A DNA stretch of 34,086 nt from Planctomycetia bacterium (GTDB lineage: Bacteria; Planctomycetota; Planctomycetia; Gemmatales; HRBIN36): the NCBI GenBank assembly GCA_016795155.1, contig JAEUIE010000020.1, forward strand, positions 1 through 34,086, in the 5' to 3' direction. This document shows, in pieces, positions 8,063-15,758 of the stretch (the first letter of the stretch is position 1; every line of letters starts with the position of its first letter). The notes beneath the pieces are model-generated. The model saw only the letters and a list, made by a program, of their open reading frames with translations. It made no database searches and was not told the DNA's origin. The translations under genes were made by a program, and so were the position numbers.

Positions 8063-8818
8063 ATGATGAGCGGATTAATCATGCCAGAACTGTATCGTGT
8101 GATTCGAGGAATCGGCATATTTTTGTTAATCCTGACGCCGGGACTGATTCCTGCGGGCATCATGGGTTTGAGTGCGGGAATTGGCGGGAAAGGCCCACGG
8201 GCAACGCTGAACTTCATACCGATTACTTTTTACGTTACGACGATGTTCTATCCAGTGCTTTTTGGCATCTGTTGGTTCTTCGCTTCACTGTGTGAGGAAT
8301 CCAAAAACTATGGGCTGGCGATCACTTTGCTGTTGATTCCGCTTGTCATTCCACTGATTCTGTTTCTTCTCATGACTAGATTGCCACCGCGCTTGTTTGA
8401 GAAACCCGACATGGATGTGACTGCTGATCCCCAGTACAACTTTCAGCCACTTGTCGGCACTGTGTGGAAAACGAAGATCAAGATGGCACTGGCCAATATT
8501 GCGGAAGAACAGTGGAAGAATGAACTCACATTGCTTGAGCCGCAGGCATTTGACCGGGCACATCGGAAATATACGCCCCCGCCGTACATGAAAAAAATTG
8601 ATGCCGAACTTCCGATTGGAACACGGCTCCGCATCGAACGGCTCATGTTGACTGATACGGGGAATGTCAACTATCTGCGTATTGCCGCTTCGCTCGATGA
8701 TGGCAAGAAAATATATCTCAGTAAGTGCATGAATGAAAAGAACAAGTTTGACAGGCGAGTTAAGTCAGAATCGAATGAATGGAAATTGAATCCTGTCATG
8801 TTTGAGAAGGGGGAATGA
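8063..8818 (+). CDS. Hypothetical membrane protein (251 aa)
   Basis: Three hydrophobic segments in the first 115 residues (IGIFLLILTPGLIPAGIMGL; ITFYVTTMFYPVLFGICWFF; LAITLLLIPLVIPLILFLLM) are followed by a soluble domain of about 135 aa rich in charged residues. I know no family for it. The start may be any of the ATGs at 8063, 8066 or 8081; no ribosome site decides. A single family B arm begins 20 bases after the stop. Confidence 0.65.
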   Translation: MMSGLIMPELYRVIRGIGIFLLILTPGLIPAGIMGLSAGIGGKGPRATLNFIPITFYVTTMFYPVLFGICWFFASLCEESKNYGLAITLLLIPLVIPLILFLLMTRLPPRLFEKPDMDVTADPQYNFQPLVGTVWKTKIKMALANIAEEQWKNELTLLEPQAFDRAHRKYTPPPYMKKIDAELPIGTRLRIERLMLTDTGNVNYLRIAASLDDGKKIYLSKCMNEKNKFDRRVKSESNEWKLNPVMFEKGE

Positions 8819-8837
8819 GCCGTTTGGCGTTTTATTG

Positions 8838-8880
8838 CCGCGCGCACCCGCCCCCGGCTTGAAGAGCCGGGGGCTAAATG
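8838..8880. repeat. Repeat family B, single right arm
   Basis: CCGCGCGCACCCG followed by the stem CCCCCGGCTTGAAGAGCCGGGGG and GCTAAATG. It is the right arm only, with no left partner within 300 bases. It sits 20 bases after the stop of the plus-strand membrane protein. Confidence 0.88.
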
Positions 8881-8909
8881 GCATACCGATGACACGTGAA
8901 ACGCTTTGA

Positions 8910-9236
8910 TTACGCGTCAGAATTTGTCGGCACAGCAGAACTGGAAGATTCAGAAACAGCGATTGAGTTTGTTGTGGTGGCATCTTTCTTATTCTGATGA
9001 TCAAAATAGCGACTGATAAAGAAGATAATGCCAACCCATATCCCGAATCCGACAATCACGCCCCCGACTAACGTCACAACGAAGTTGAATAGTCCGCGAC
9101 ATAGAAATGCTACGGCCAGCGGGCCAAACATGACCAACAGAATGAACAATCCTTCAGGCCAGTTTTTTATATAGTGCATAGTTGCCGAGAATGAGGTTGT
9201 CCAGCACCAACATGCCATTTCCACCATTTTTGCCAT
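8910..9236 (-). CDS. Hypothetical small membrane protein
   Basis: Two hydrophobic stretches (GLFILLVMFGPLAVAFLC and FVVTLVGGVIVGFGIWVGII) and a Ser/Thr-rich polar tail (ATTTNSIAVSESSSSAVPT) suggest a two-TM protein. The start is uncertain: ATG 9236 (109 aa) or ATG 9179 (90 aa, beginning MHYIKNWPEGLF); neither has a good ribosome site. The gene is flanked on both sides by family B repeats. It could be a decaying gene, but the hydrophobic pattern argues for coding. Confidence 0.5.
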   Translation of the reverse strand: MAKMVEMACWCWTTSFSATMHYIKNWPEGLFILLVMFGPLAVAFLCRGLFNFVVTLVGGVIVGFGIWVGIIFFISRYFDHQNKKDATTTNSIAVSESSSSAVPTNSDA

Positions 9237-9290
9237 TGATCTGGAGAAGTGCAATGTGATTCAGTGAGGATCAGATGCCCGATGCATCAT

Positions 9291-9424
9291 ATTTAGCCCC
9301 CCACTCTTTAAGTGGGGGGGCGGGTGCGCGCGACGGCAAGGTACTTTCACGAGGTTATCCCCTCAAACACAACACTCACCGCCGCGCGAACCCGCCCCCG
9401 GCTTGAAGAGCCGGGGGCTAAATG
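9291..9424. repeat. Repeat family B, paired element 2, entering the ligase stop codon
   Basis: The left arm is GCCCCCCACT-CTTTA-AGTGGGGGG and the right arm CCCCCGGCT-TGAAG-AGCCGGGGG, separated by about 50 unrelated bases. The outer ATTTAGC edge of the right arm is read on the minus strand as ATT TAG, which is the last codon and stop of the DNA ligase gene. Confidence 0.9.
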
Positions 9425-11031
9425 GATTTTTGGGTGTTAGCCAGTTGTTTCAGTGCATCCACCGTGTCGGCCTGGTTGGGCTTTTTGTCCTGTCTCCAGC
9501 GGGCCATGCGGGGGAAGCGGACTGCTACTCCAGATTTGTGTCGGGAGGATGCCTGCACGCCTTCAAAGGCGAGTTCAAAGACCAGTTCCGGCTTCACGAC
9601 ACGCACCGGGCCGAAACGTTCCAGGGTGTTCTCTCTGATAAAGTGATCCACCTGCTTGATCTCTTCGTTGCTCAAGCCCGAATACGCCTTGGCAACGGGC
9701 ACCAGTTCGCCCTGATGCCAGACAGCAAAGGTGTAATCGGTAAACAGGCTGGCCCGCTTGCCGGAGCCGCCTTGGGCGTAGACCAGCACTGCATCAATGT
9801 GGAGTGGCTCCACTTTCCATTTCCACCAGTCGCCCCGCGGCCTGCCAACACCGTACGCGGAAGTTTTGCGTTTAAGCATCAGCCCTTCGGTATGAAACTC
9901 ACGGGAACGCTGTTGCCAGGTAGTTGCTTCCTCCCAGCTTTGCACATCGAGCTTCGGCGACAGCCTCAATTTGTCGCGATCCTGCTGTTGATGCCATTGT
10001 TCCAACAGAGCTCTGCGCTCCGATAAAGGTTGCTGGCGGATATCGTGCCCCTGCCATTCGAGCAGATCGTACGTCAAAAAGACGATGGGAATCTCATTCA
10101 TGAGCCGGGTAGAGACTTTTTTTCTGCCGAGTCTGCGCTGCAGTTGTGCGAAAGGGAGCGGCTTGTCATCCATCCAGGCGAGCAGTTCACCATCGAGGAC
10201 GGTGCCTTCAGGAACTGCCATGTCTGCAGCTCGCACGACTTCAGGGTAGCCTTCGGTGATGAGTTCTTCGCCTCGCGACCAGATCAGCAGTTCATCCTGC
10301 CTGCGGATGAGTTGAGCGCGGATGCCATCCCATTTCCACTCGATTTGCCAATCGTGCACGTCGCCCAATTCGGGCAACGAATCAGTCAGGGGTGATGCGA
10401 GAAAGAAGGGGTAAGGCTTGCCCGACTTCACCTCTTCCGAATGTGCATCAGAAACAGGCTGCATCAATTTCTGGAACGCGGCAACCGTGGGTTCCCACTC
10501 GCCCATCATGCGGTAGGTCATCTCAGCGGGTGCAATGCCAGCGACCTGAGCGAGTGCCTTGATGACGAGAGTGCGGGCGACGCCGACCCGCATGCTGCCA
10601 CCCATCATTTTGTGGAAGAGGAACCGTTGCCGGGCATCGAGTTCCTTCCACGATTGCTCCACCACCTGGCGACGCCGTTCATCGTGCCATTTTTTCATGG
10701 GGAGCAAACGCTCTTCGATGAACTGCGACAGCCGGGGCGGAGTTACCACCTGCGGTTCGGGTAAGAGGAGTGCGATGGTTTCACTTTGATCACCCACGGC
10801 TTGGTGGCATTCATCGAGCAGCCAGAGGGGCAATTGTGCCGCTTCGCAAGCCCATTGGCGAAGTGTCGGGCTGTTGACTACACGAGGCAAGCGGCGGCCG
10901 GTGAAGAAATAGAGCGCCCAGAGTGCGTCTTCGGGAGGAGTTTCGCGGAAATACTTCACCAGGGCAGCGACCTTGGCGTTGGTGCTGGTGGTGGAATCGA
11001 GGTCATCATAGAGTTGGGTGAATCGCAGCAT
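9418..11031 (-). CDS. ATP-dependent DNA ligase (exonuclease/helicase-associated family)
   Basis: Seals DNA nicks with ATP, probably in repair. The adenylation motif KWDG is at residues 233-236 (K233 is the expected AMP acceptor), preceded by a DNA-binding N-terminal domain of about 200 residues (FTGRRLPR..). Downstream are the family blocks DGELLAW, EGLMLKR and WWKWKVEP, then an OB-fold C-terminus. At 537 aa it matches the bacterial family found beside a ligase-associated exonuclease, an Lhr-like helicase and a phosphoesterase. It follows the exonuclease gene by three bases, so the two are surely cotranscribed. The stop codon lies within the family B repeat. The Lhr-like helicase and phosphoesterase are not in the window. 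Confidence 0.92.
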   Translation of the reverse strand: MLRFTQLYDDLDSTTSTNAKVAALVKYFRETPPEDALWALYFFTGRRLPRVVNSPTLRQWACEAAQLPLWLLDECHQAVGDQSETIALLLPEPQVVTPPRLSQFIEERLLPMKKWHDERRRQVVEQSWKELDARQRFLFHKMMGGSMRVGVARTLVIKALAQVAGIAPAEMTYRMMGEWEPTVAAFQKLMQPVSDAHSEEVKSGKPYPFFLASPLTDSLPELGDVHDWQIEWKWDGIRAQLIRRQDELLIWSRGEELITEGYPEVVRAADMAVPEGTVLDGELLAWMDDKPLPFAQLQRRLGRKKVSTRLMNEIPIVFLTYDLLEWQGHDIRQQPLSERRALLEQWHQQQDRDKLRLSPKLDVQSWEEATTWQQRSREFHTEGLMLKRKTSAYGVGRPRGDWWKWKVEPLHIDAVLVYAQGGSGKRASLFTDYTFAVWHQGELVPVAKAYSGLSNEEIKQVDHFIRENTLERFGPVRVVKPELVFELAFEGVQASSRHKSGVAVRFPRMARWRQDKKPNQADTVDALKQLANTQKSI

Positions 11032-11034
11032 GTG

Positions 11035-12036
11035 TTACTCTTCCGCGGCATCCCCTTGGAAACGTGTCTCCAGGGCGAATGCATCGACTCCTTTTTCGTG
11101 AAAGTATTTGACCAGTGTGTTGACGTAGCCATGCGTGATGCCGATGCGCTGGGCGCCGGTGGCCTGCACGGTTTCCATGATGCCTGTCCAATCGACATGG
11201 TCGGATAGAACAAAACCAGCATCGACATTCGCACGCCGTTTCGGGCCACGGATGGTCATCCAGCCGGAAGCGCTGGCGGTGGCAACATCGCCCCACTTGC
11301 CAACCCACGGTGTGCCGTTAGCGGAAGGCGGAGCCAGGATCATGCCACCCTTCTTGAACCGCGAGACCTGCTCCTTGTTGCTGGTATCGACCTTTTCCCA
11401 TGCGGGGAATTTCACGCCCGCTGCTTCATACGCCGGAATGAGCGACGCGATAGCGCCATGCAAGCCGATAGGTCCCAGGGGTTGCAGCTCAGCCAAAATG
11501 CGTTGCGATTTACCGAGCGAGTACCCAAAGATGATGCTGCACCGATTCTCCTCCCGGTTGCTTTGCCACCAGCGATGGATGTCTTCAAAGATGAGGTGGC
11601 TTGGCTTCCAGCGATAAATGGGCAAACCGAACGTCGATTCCGTGATGAACACATGACAAAGCACCGGCTCCATAGGCTGACAGGTTTTATCGTGCTGAGC
11701 TTTGTAGTCGCCACTGACAACCCAGACTTCATCACGATGCTCCACCCGCACCATGCAGGAGCCGAGCACATGGCCAGCCGGGTGCAGGCTGACTTTCACG
11801 CCGTTGATTTCGATGCCGGTGCGATATGGAATACCGGTGACCTTGATGTCATCACCCAGGCGATGCTTCAATAGGCCAACACCATCGATGGGGACCAGGT
11901 AGGAATGAGCGCCGCGCCGGGCATGATCGCTGTGGGCATGGGTGACGACGGCACGATCGACACTTCGCCACGGGTCGATGTAAAAATCGCCCGCCTGGCA
12001 AAAGAGGCCATTGGCTGTGTGTTCGATAAGAGGCAT
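11035..12036 (-). CDS. Ligase-associated MBL-fold exonuclease
   Basis: A metallo-beta-lactamase fold protein of 333 aa with the metal motif HAHSDH at 33-38 and later ITESTFGLP, GYSLGK and a C-terminal ITHGY block, as in the beta-CASP-like putative exonucleases paired with the bacterial ATP-dependent ligases. The nuclease role is inferred from the family and from the neighbouring ligase; similar folds also process RNA 3' ends. It is the first gene of the two-gene repair unit. Confidence 0.88.
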   Translation of the reverse strand: MPLIEHTANGLFCQAGDFYIDPWRSVDRAVVTHAHSDHARRGAHSYLVPIDGVGLLKHRLGDDIKVTGIPYRTGIEINGVKVSLHPAGHVLGSCMVRVEHRDEVWVVSGDYKAQHDKTCQPMEPVLCHVFITESTFGLPIYRWKPSHLIFEDIHRWWQSNREENRCSIIFGYSLGKSQRILAELQPLGPIGLHGAIASLIPAYEAAGVKFPAWEKVDTSNKEQVSRFKKGGMILAPPSANGTPWVGKWGDVATASASGWMTIRGPKRRANVDAGFVLSDHVDWTGIMETVQATGAQRIGITHGYVNTLVKYFHEKGVDAFALETRFQGDAAEE

Positions 12037-12076
12037 GACAGCGAAATCATCCTGCCAAGGTAACTATGCGGCGAAT

Positions 12077-12112
12077 TGCCACGGTTAGCGTGAGTACACG
12101 CAAACCGTGGCA
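12077..12112. repeat. Near-perfect hairpin between exonuclease and trpA genes
   Basis: TGCCACGGTT-A-GCGTG-AGTA-CACGC-A-AACCGTGGCA: ten and five base pairs interrupted by one A/A mismatch, with a four-base loop. It lies between trpA (ending at 12147) and the exonuclease start (12036), both on the minus strand. It could be a terminator for trpA, although no U-run follows, or a mobile palindrome; a degenerate relative is at 3668-3704. Confidence 0.7.
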
Positions 12113-12146
12113 CCCGCCCCGAATGATTTTATGCGTGAGCAGTTCG

Positions 12147-12938
12147 TTACTTGAGTTTCAACTCACGTGCCAACGCACCGATTTCTGCCAGCTTCTCATC
12201 GAAGGGTTTATCCCCTTCCAGGCAGCGAACCAGGGCACTACCCACAATGATACCGTCTGCGTGCCCAGCTAATAAGTGTACATGTTCCGATTGGCTGATG
12301 CCGAACCCGACGCACAAAGGCAACTTCGTCATCTGGCGAAGTTCTGCCAACTGGTTTATGAGTTCTGCAGGCAAAGCAGTGCGAGTTCCGGTAATGCCTG
12401 TCACGCTAACCACATAGACAAACCCGGTGGACGATTGGCAGATAGCCTGGGCACGGTCGCGAGGCGTGGCGGGCGTTACCAGTTGCACCAGGGCCAACTG
12501 CCTGGCTGTTGCTTCGCTGGAGAGTTTGCTGGCTTCCTCGAAAGGCAGATCAGGAATGATCAAGCCGGTGAGGCCTGCTTGCCGGGCTGCATCGAAAAAT
12601 GCTGAAACACCTTTGCGGAACACCAGGCTGAAACTGACCATGCCGAGCATCGGTGTTTTAGGATGCTTCGATGTCCACTTACTAATATGAGCAAAGATGT
12701 CATCAAGTTTGATGTGCGTAGCCAAAGCGCGGGTGTAACTCGCCTGGATCACCGGACCATCAGCGAGCGGATCGCTGTAGGGAAAACCGATTTCGATGAC
12801 ATCGGCACCGGCATTGATGAGGACATCAATCACGCGGCCGGTGCCTTCGAGCGAAGGATCACCGGCTGTGACAAAGGGAATAAGCGCTGGCTTGCCTTGT
12901 GCCTGACGCTGCTGCAAGGCATCAGACAACTGCGACAT
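12147..12938 (-). CDS. trpA: Tryptophan synthase alpha chain
   Basis: Cleaves indole-3-glycerol phosphate to indole and glyceraldehyde-3-phosphate and passes the indole to the beta chain. Catalytic Glu49 and Asp60 are present in IEIGFPYSDPLADGPVIQ. Phosphate-binding and loop blocks follow (PDLPFEEA; VTGITGTR; VGFGIS; GSALV). The length of 263 aa is standard. trpB is not adjacent; instead a tiny gene overlaps the start by one base in TAATG, so translation of trpA is probably coupled to it. Confidence 0.95.
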   Translation of the reverse strand: MSQLSDALQQRQAQGKPALIPFVTAGDPSLEGTGRVIDVLINAGADVIEIGFPYSDPLADGPVIQASYTRALATHIKLDDIFAHISKWTSKHPKTPMLGMVSFSLVFRKGVSAFFDAARQAGLTGLIIPDLPFEEASKLSSEATARQLALVQLVTPATPRDRAQAICQSSTGFVYVVSVTGITGTRTALPAELINQLAELRQMTKLPLCVGFGISQSEHVHLLAGHADGIIVGSALVRCLEGDKPFDEKLAEIGALARELKLK

Positions 12939-13144
12939 TATTGAGACACACTCAGGGCGTAGTCTGGGGTGTAGGGGGTGACGGTGTAGCCGTCGAGCAT
13001 TTCAGCCAGTTGAGGCCGATCGGGTGATGGGTCGCCCAGCATCACCACCACGTGAGCTTTGGCGCCAGCCAAGGCTTCCGGCGCGGTAATTTCAATCCGT
13101 CCATCGGGCGAAATGGTGACTTCACGTTCCATGACGATCGACAT
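12938..13144 (-). CDS. Small hypothetical protein coupled to trpA (68 aa)
   Basis: Begins MSIVMEREVTISPDGRIEIT, with two predicted beta strands that recall AbrB-like antitoxin or swapped-hairpin proteins; the rest (LAEMLDGYTVTPYTPDYAL) is unfamiliar. The start at 13144 is supported by GGGAG six bases upstream. The stop overlaps the trpA ATG as TAATG, so the two genes form one transcript with translational coupling. A link to tryptophan synthesis is unproven, and the AbrB-like reading is only an impression of the N-terminus. Confidence 0.65.
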   Translation of the reverse strand: MSIVMEREVTISPDGRIEITAPEALAGAKAHVVVMLGDPSPDRPQLAEMLDGYTVTPYTPDYALSVSQ

Positions 13145-13294
13145 GGCCAACTCCCAGCGACCAGATTCAGAACCTGAACTTAGTGGGGATTCTAACAGTG
13201 ATAGAACGAATGTCACGACAATTATGGAAGAATGATGAAGATCATGTGGAGAATGAAAAGTGAGGCGGGGTGATTAGCTTCGAAGAGGCGTCGG

Positions 13295-13343
13295 ATATTA
13301 GCCAGGGGTGCAGCGAATGAAGTGAGCAAGCCCCTGGTAATAT
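13295..13343. repeat. Palindromic repeat (family F)
   Basis: ATATTAGCCAGGGG..CCCCTGGTAATAT: a 14/13-base inverted pair around AGCGAATGAAGTGAGC. It lies in the gap between two minus-strand genes. This motif type is common in planctomycete genomes (general knowledge); only one copy is in the window. Confidence 0.65.
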
Positions 13344-13362
13344 GCAACATAGATTATCCTGG

Positions 13363-13386
13363 CACTCTGAAGGAGTGTTTTTATTC
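13363..13386 (+). terminator. Possible intrinsic terminator, plus-strand sense
   Basis: CACTC-TGAAG-GAGTG followed by TTTTTATT looks like a short Rho-independent terminator reading rightward. There is no plus-strand gene just upstream, so it may instead be part of the repeat tract or block rightward read-through into the convergent minus-strand gene. Confidence 0.4.
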
Positions 13387-13388
13387 AA

Positions 13389-14045
13389 CTAATGCTGTTT
13401 ACCAACCTTCTCTGCAGTGAGAACTGAGATGCGATAGAAGTCTCCGCTATCATGGCCCATAACAACTGCACGGATTGCTGCGTTGCCCAACAAATTCACC
13501 CGCATCGGGCCATGGCACCAATGGGATACCACAAGTGCTATGTAGCCGTGACACAAGAAAGCCTCGCCAAGATAACTGACTTGATTCTTGCTAATTGTCT
13601 CCACAGGCCGGTACAACTCCGTCAACACTTGTGATGACGAGTATCGACCTTTTGGCATCCACGTAAGCTGGCATACCCATTCGTTTGAAGTTGAATTTGG
13701 ATTAAACCCTGTTGAACCACCAACATACATTTGGCAACTTACTTCACCATCATCAAGTTCAGGGTTGAATAGTCCGAACCACAGACCGTTGACTTTGTCT
13801 TGCGGCGGCTCCTTTCTCAATAGACGCTCAAGCCACTTTGTCAGATTCGCTGAATCCTTTTCGAAATCAAGTTTTCGTAGCCGTTTCCATAGCGATTTCT
13901 GGTCAGGTGCGACTTTGTCACAGTAATCGAACCAAAGGTCCATGCCCGAAACAAGTGGTAGTGGATGAGCAGCGATATCGACAATCATCTTTGCAGATTG
14001 AGCGAACATTTTGGTGGTATCTACCATGTCTTTGATCCGTTTCAT
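13389..14045 (-). CDS. Hypothetical protein (218 aa)
   Basis: A soluble-looking protein beginning MKRIKDMVDTTKMFAQSAKM. It contains aromatic- and Cys-rich stretches (NGLWFGLFNPELDDGEVSCQ; SNEWVCQLTWMPKGRY; HWCHGPMRVNLLG) and has no signal peptide or clear membrane segment. No family recognised. Start ATG at 14045 without a good ribosome site. Neighbours give no hint: an unrelated tiny gene lies downstream and a repeat-rich gap upstream. Codon structure is even throughout, which supports coding. Confidence 0.65.
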   Translation of the reverse strand: MKRIKDMVDTTKMFAQSAKMIVDIAAHPLPLVSGMDLWFDYCDKVAPDQKSLWKRLRKLDFEKDSANLTKWLERLLRKEPPQDKVNGLWFGLFNPELDDGEVSCQMYVGGSTGFNPNSTSNEWVCQLTWMPKGRYSSSQVLTELYRPVETISKNQVSYLGEAFLCHGYIALVVSHWCHGPMRVNLLGNAAIRAVVMGHDSGDFYRISVLTAEKVGKQH

Positions 14046-14218
14046 TTACAACGTGAGCTAACAGAATCGCGTCGAGAAGTTGTTCATCGTGAAACGATTC
14101 CTACACCATTCGCTGCATTTACTTGAGCCATATTCGCTGTGTAACACACAGCCGTCAAGTTGTAATCTCTTTATCACTTTGAAAATGGTTGCGGATGAGG
14201 GTTTCTCCAGCATCACAG

Positions 14219-14349
14219 TTAGCCCCGCACTCGTTAAGTGCGGGGCGGGTGCGCGCGGTATCATTGCACTGTCACGTTGGTTCATCACAGAGTAAGCACA
14301 CTCACTTCCGCGCGAACCCGCCCCCGGCTTGAAGAGCCGAGGGCTAAAT
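14219..14349. repeat. Repeat family B, paired element 3
   Basis: The left arm is GCCCCGCACT-CGTTA-AGTGCGGGGC and the right arm CCCCCGGCT-TGAAG-AGCCGAGGG. The left stem differs from other left arms by C-to-G and matching G-to-C changes, so pairing is kept. The middle 50 bases share patches with those of the element at 31497 (TCATTGCA, then ATC.CAGA). The surrounding gap 14046-14391 holds no gene that I can support. Confidence 0.88.
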
Positions 14350-14391
14350 TGAATTTCCATAAAATGAACAACACCTTTTAAAGGAGTGAAC

Positions 14392-14922
14392 ATGAAACAC
14401 CTGCGATATCTGATGGCCGCCAGTTTGTGCCTGGTTCTTGCACTGGGTTCCGTTGCACAGGCGGATACTAAAGTTGAATTGAAGAACGTCCACTTGTGCT
14501 GCTTTGCCTGCGTGGGAGCAGCTAAGCAGATTCTCAAGAAAGTGGAAGGAGTGAAAGCTGAGGTCGAACAGGAAGAGGGGAAGATCAGCATCACTGCTCC
14601 TGACCGCGAGACGGCTCAGAAAGCGCTTGATGCCCTGGCGGCTGGTGGATTTCATGGCGACACGGGTGACAAGGATCTGGCCATCAAAGACGACAGTGGA
14701 GCCAAGGCGGGAAAGGTTGAGAAGGTCAAAGTGGTGGGCATTCACAATTGCTGTGCGACCTGCACCAAGGATATCAAATCGGTGCTGAAGAAGGTTGAGG
14801 GCGTCAAGAAGGAGACGGTGACTCTTCGCAAGACGAGCTTTGAAGTGATGGGTGACATTGATGCTAGCAAGGTCATCAAGGCACTGAATGATGCTGGGTA
14901 TCATGCCAGGATTGAGAAGTAA
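14392..14922 (+). CDS. Exported protein with two HMA-like domains and CCxxC motifs (176 aa)
   Basis: A Sec signal peptide (MKHLRYLMAASLCLVLALGS, cleavage after VAQA at 24) precedes two tandem domains that look like heavy-metal-associated ferredoxin folds. In each, the usual MxCxxC site is replaced by three cysteines: HLCCFAC (C36, C37, C40) and HNCCATC (C120, C121, C124). Each is followed by a helix ending KKVEGVK and a strand ending GGFHG or AGYHAR. A periplasmic copper or other soft-metal binding role is a reasonable inference. The start at 14392 is fixed by AAGGAG five bases upstream. A family B pair lies just before and a single arm just after the gene. Confidence 0.85.
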   Translation: MKHLRYLMAASLCLVLALGSVAQADTKVELKNVHLCCFACVGAAKQILKKVEGVKAEVEQEEGKISITAPDRETAQKALDALAAGGFHGDTGDKDLAIKDDSGAKAGKVEKVKVVGIHNCCATCTKDIKSVLKKVEGVKKETVTLRKTSFEVMGDIDASKVIKALNDAGYHARIEK

Positions 14923-14946
14923 TCACTGCGATATGCGAAACATCCA

Positions 14947-14988
14947 CCGCGCGAACCCGCCCCCGGCTTGAAGAGCCGGGGGCTAAAT
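14947..14988. repeat. Repeat family B, single right arm touching the folE stop
   Basis: CCGCGCGAACCCG and the stem CCCCCGGCT-TGAAG-AGCCGGGGG, ending GCTAAAT. The folE stop codon (14990-14992) begins two bases beyond. The arm therefore fills the convergent gap between the HMA gene and folE. Confidence 0.88.
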
Positions 14989-14989
14989 A

Positions 14990-15571
14990 TTATGGCTGTT
15001 TGCCGTAGATGAGTGACATGAGTTCCATGCGGGTGGAGTGGTTGGCTTTGAAGCCGCCGCGCATGGCGCTGGTGATGGTTTTGCTGCCTGGTTTGCGCAC
15101 GCCGCGCATGCACATGCAGAAATGTTCCGCTTCGAGCACCACAGCAACACCTTTGGGATGTAGCTCTTTTTCAATGAGATCCGCCACGGTTTCGGTGATG
15201 CGTTCCTGCACCTGGGGTCGGCGGGAAACCACTTCGATCACGCGAGCCAGTTTTGACAAGCCGACAATCTTGCCATCAGGCAGGTATGCTACATGGGCCC
15301 TGCCGATGAAAGGCAGCAGGTGGTGTTCGCACATGCTTTCGAAGGTGATGTCCTTCACCAGCACCATTTCATCGTATTTCTGCGTGAAGGTTTTCTGCAG
15401 GTGATGGGCCGGGTCTTCCTTGATGCCTGAAAAAACTTCAGCATACATGCGGGCAACGCGAGATGGCGTTTCTTTCAACCCCTCACGGTCGGGGTTCTCA
15501 CCGACAGCAAGGAGGATTTCCCGCACGGCCCGTTGAATACGATCATGGTCGATATCCGCCATGGAAGGCAT
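14990..15571 (-). CDS. folE: GTP cyclohydrolase I
   Basis: Opens the guanine ring of GTP to form dihydroneopterin triphosphate, the first step of folate (and queuosine/pterin) synthesis; cytoplasmic homodecamer with zinc. The zinc and active-site blocks are intact: [12 protein letters not shown], then [20 protein letters not shown] and [14 protein letters not shown]. Length is 193 aa from the ATG at 15571 ([12 protein letters not shown]); an alternative ATG is at 15562. A frame extension of 12 codons upstream lacks support. It is divergent from the glycan operon across about 190 bases. Confidence 0.94.
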   Translation of the reverse strand: MPSMADIDHDRIQRAVREILLAVGENPDREGLKETPSRVARMYAEVFSGIKEDPAHHLQKTFTQKYDEMVLVKDITFESMCEHHLLPFIGRAHVAYLPDGKIVGLSKLARVIEVVSRRPQVQERITETVADLIEKELHPKGVAVVLEAEHFCMCMRGVRKPGSKTITSAMRGGFKANHSTRMELMSLIYGKQP

Positions 15572-15758
15572 GACTGCATTTCCTCGCCAGAAACTTCTCC
15601 CCTTCACAAGGGGGATAACTCATGTCACCATTCAATTTACGCACTATCTCTTCCAGTTGATTCAAAAAACCATGCAACTTGGAAGTTCTTGAGGGAAATC
15701 CATCCTAATCTCGTTATAACTATGAGCATTCGGCTGATGCACCATTTGGTTTTACTCC

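Noticed and set aside
14058-14904. Two minus-strand frames across the HMA gene and a repeat
   Set aside because: They are antisense to the HMA protein, which has a signal peptide, ribosome site and paired motifs.
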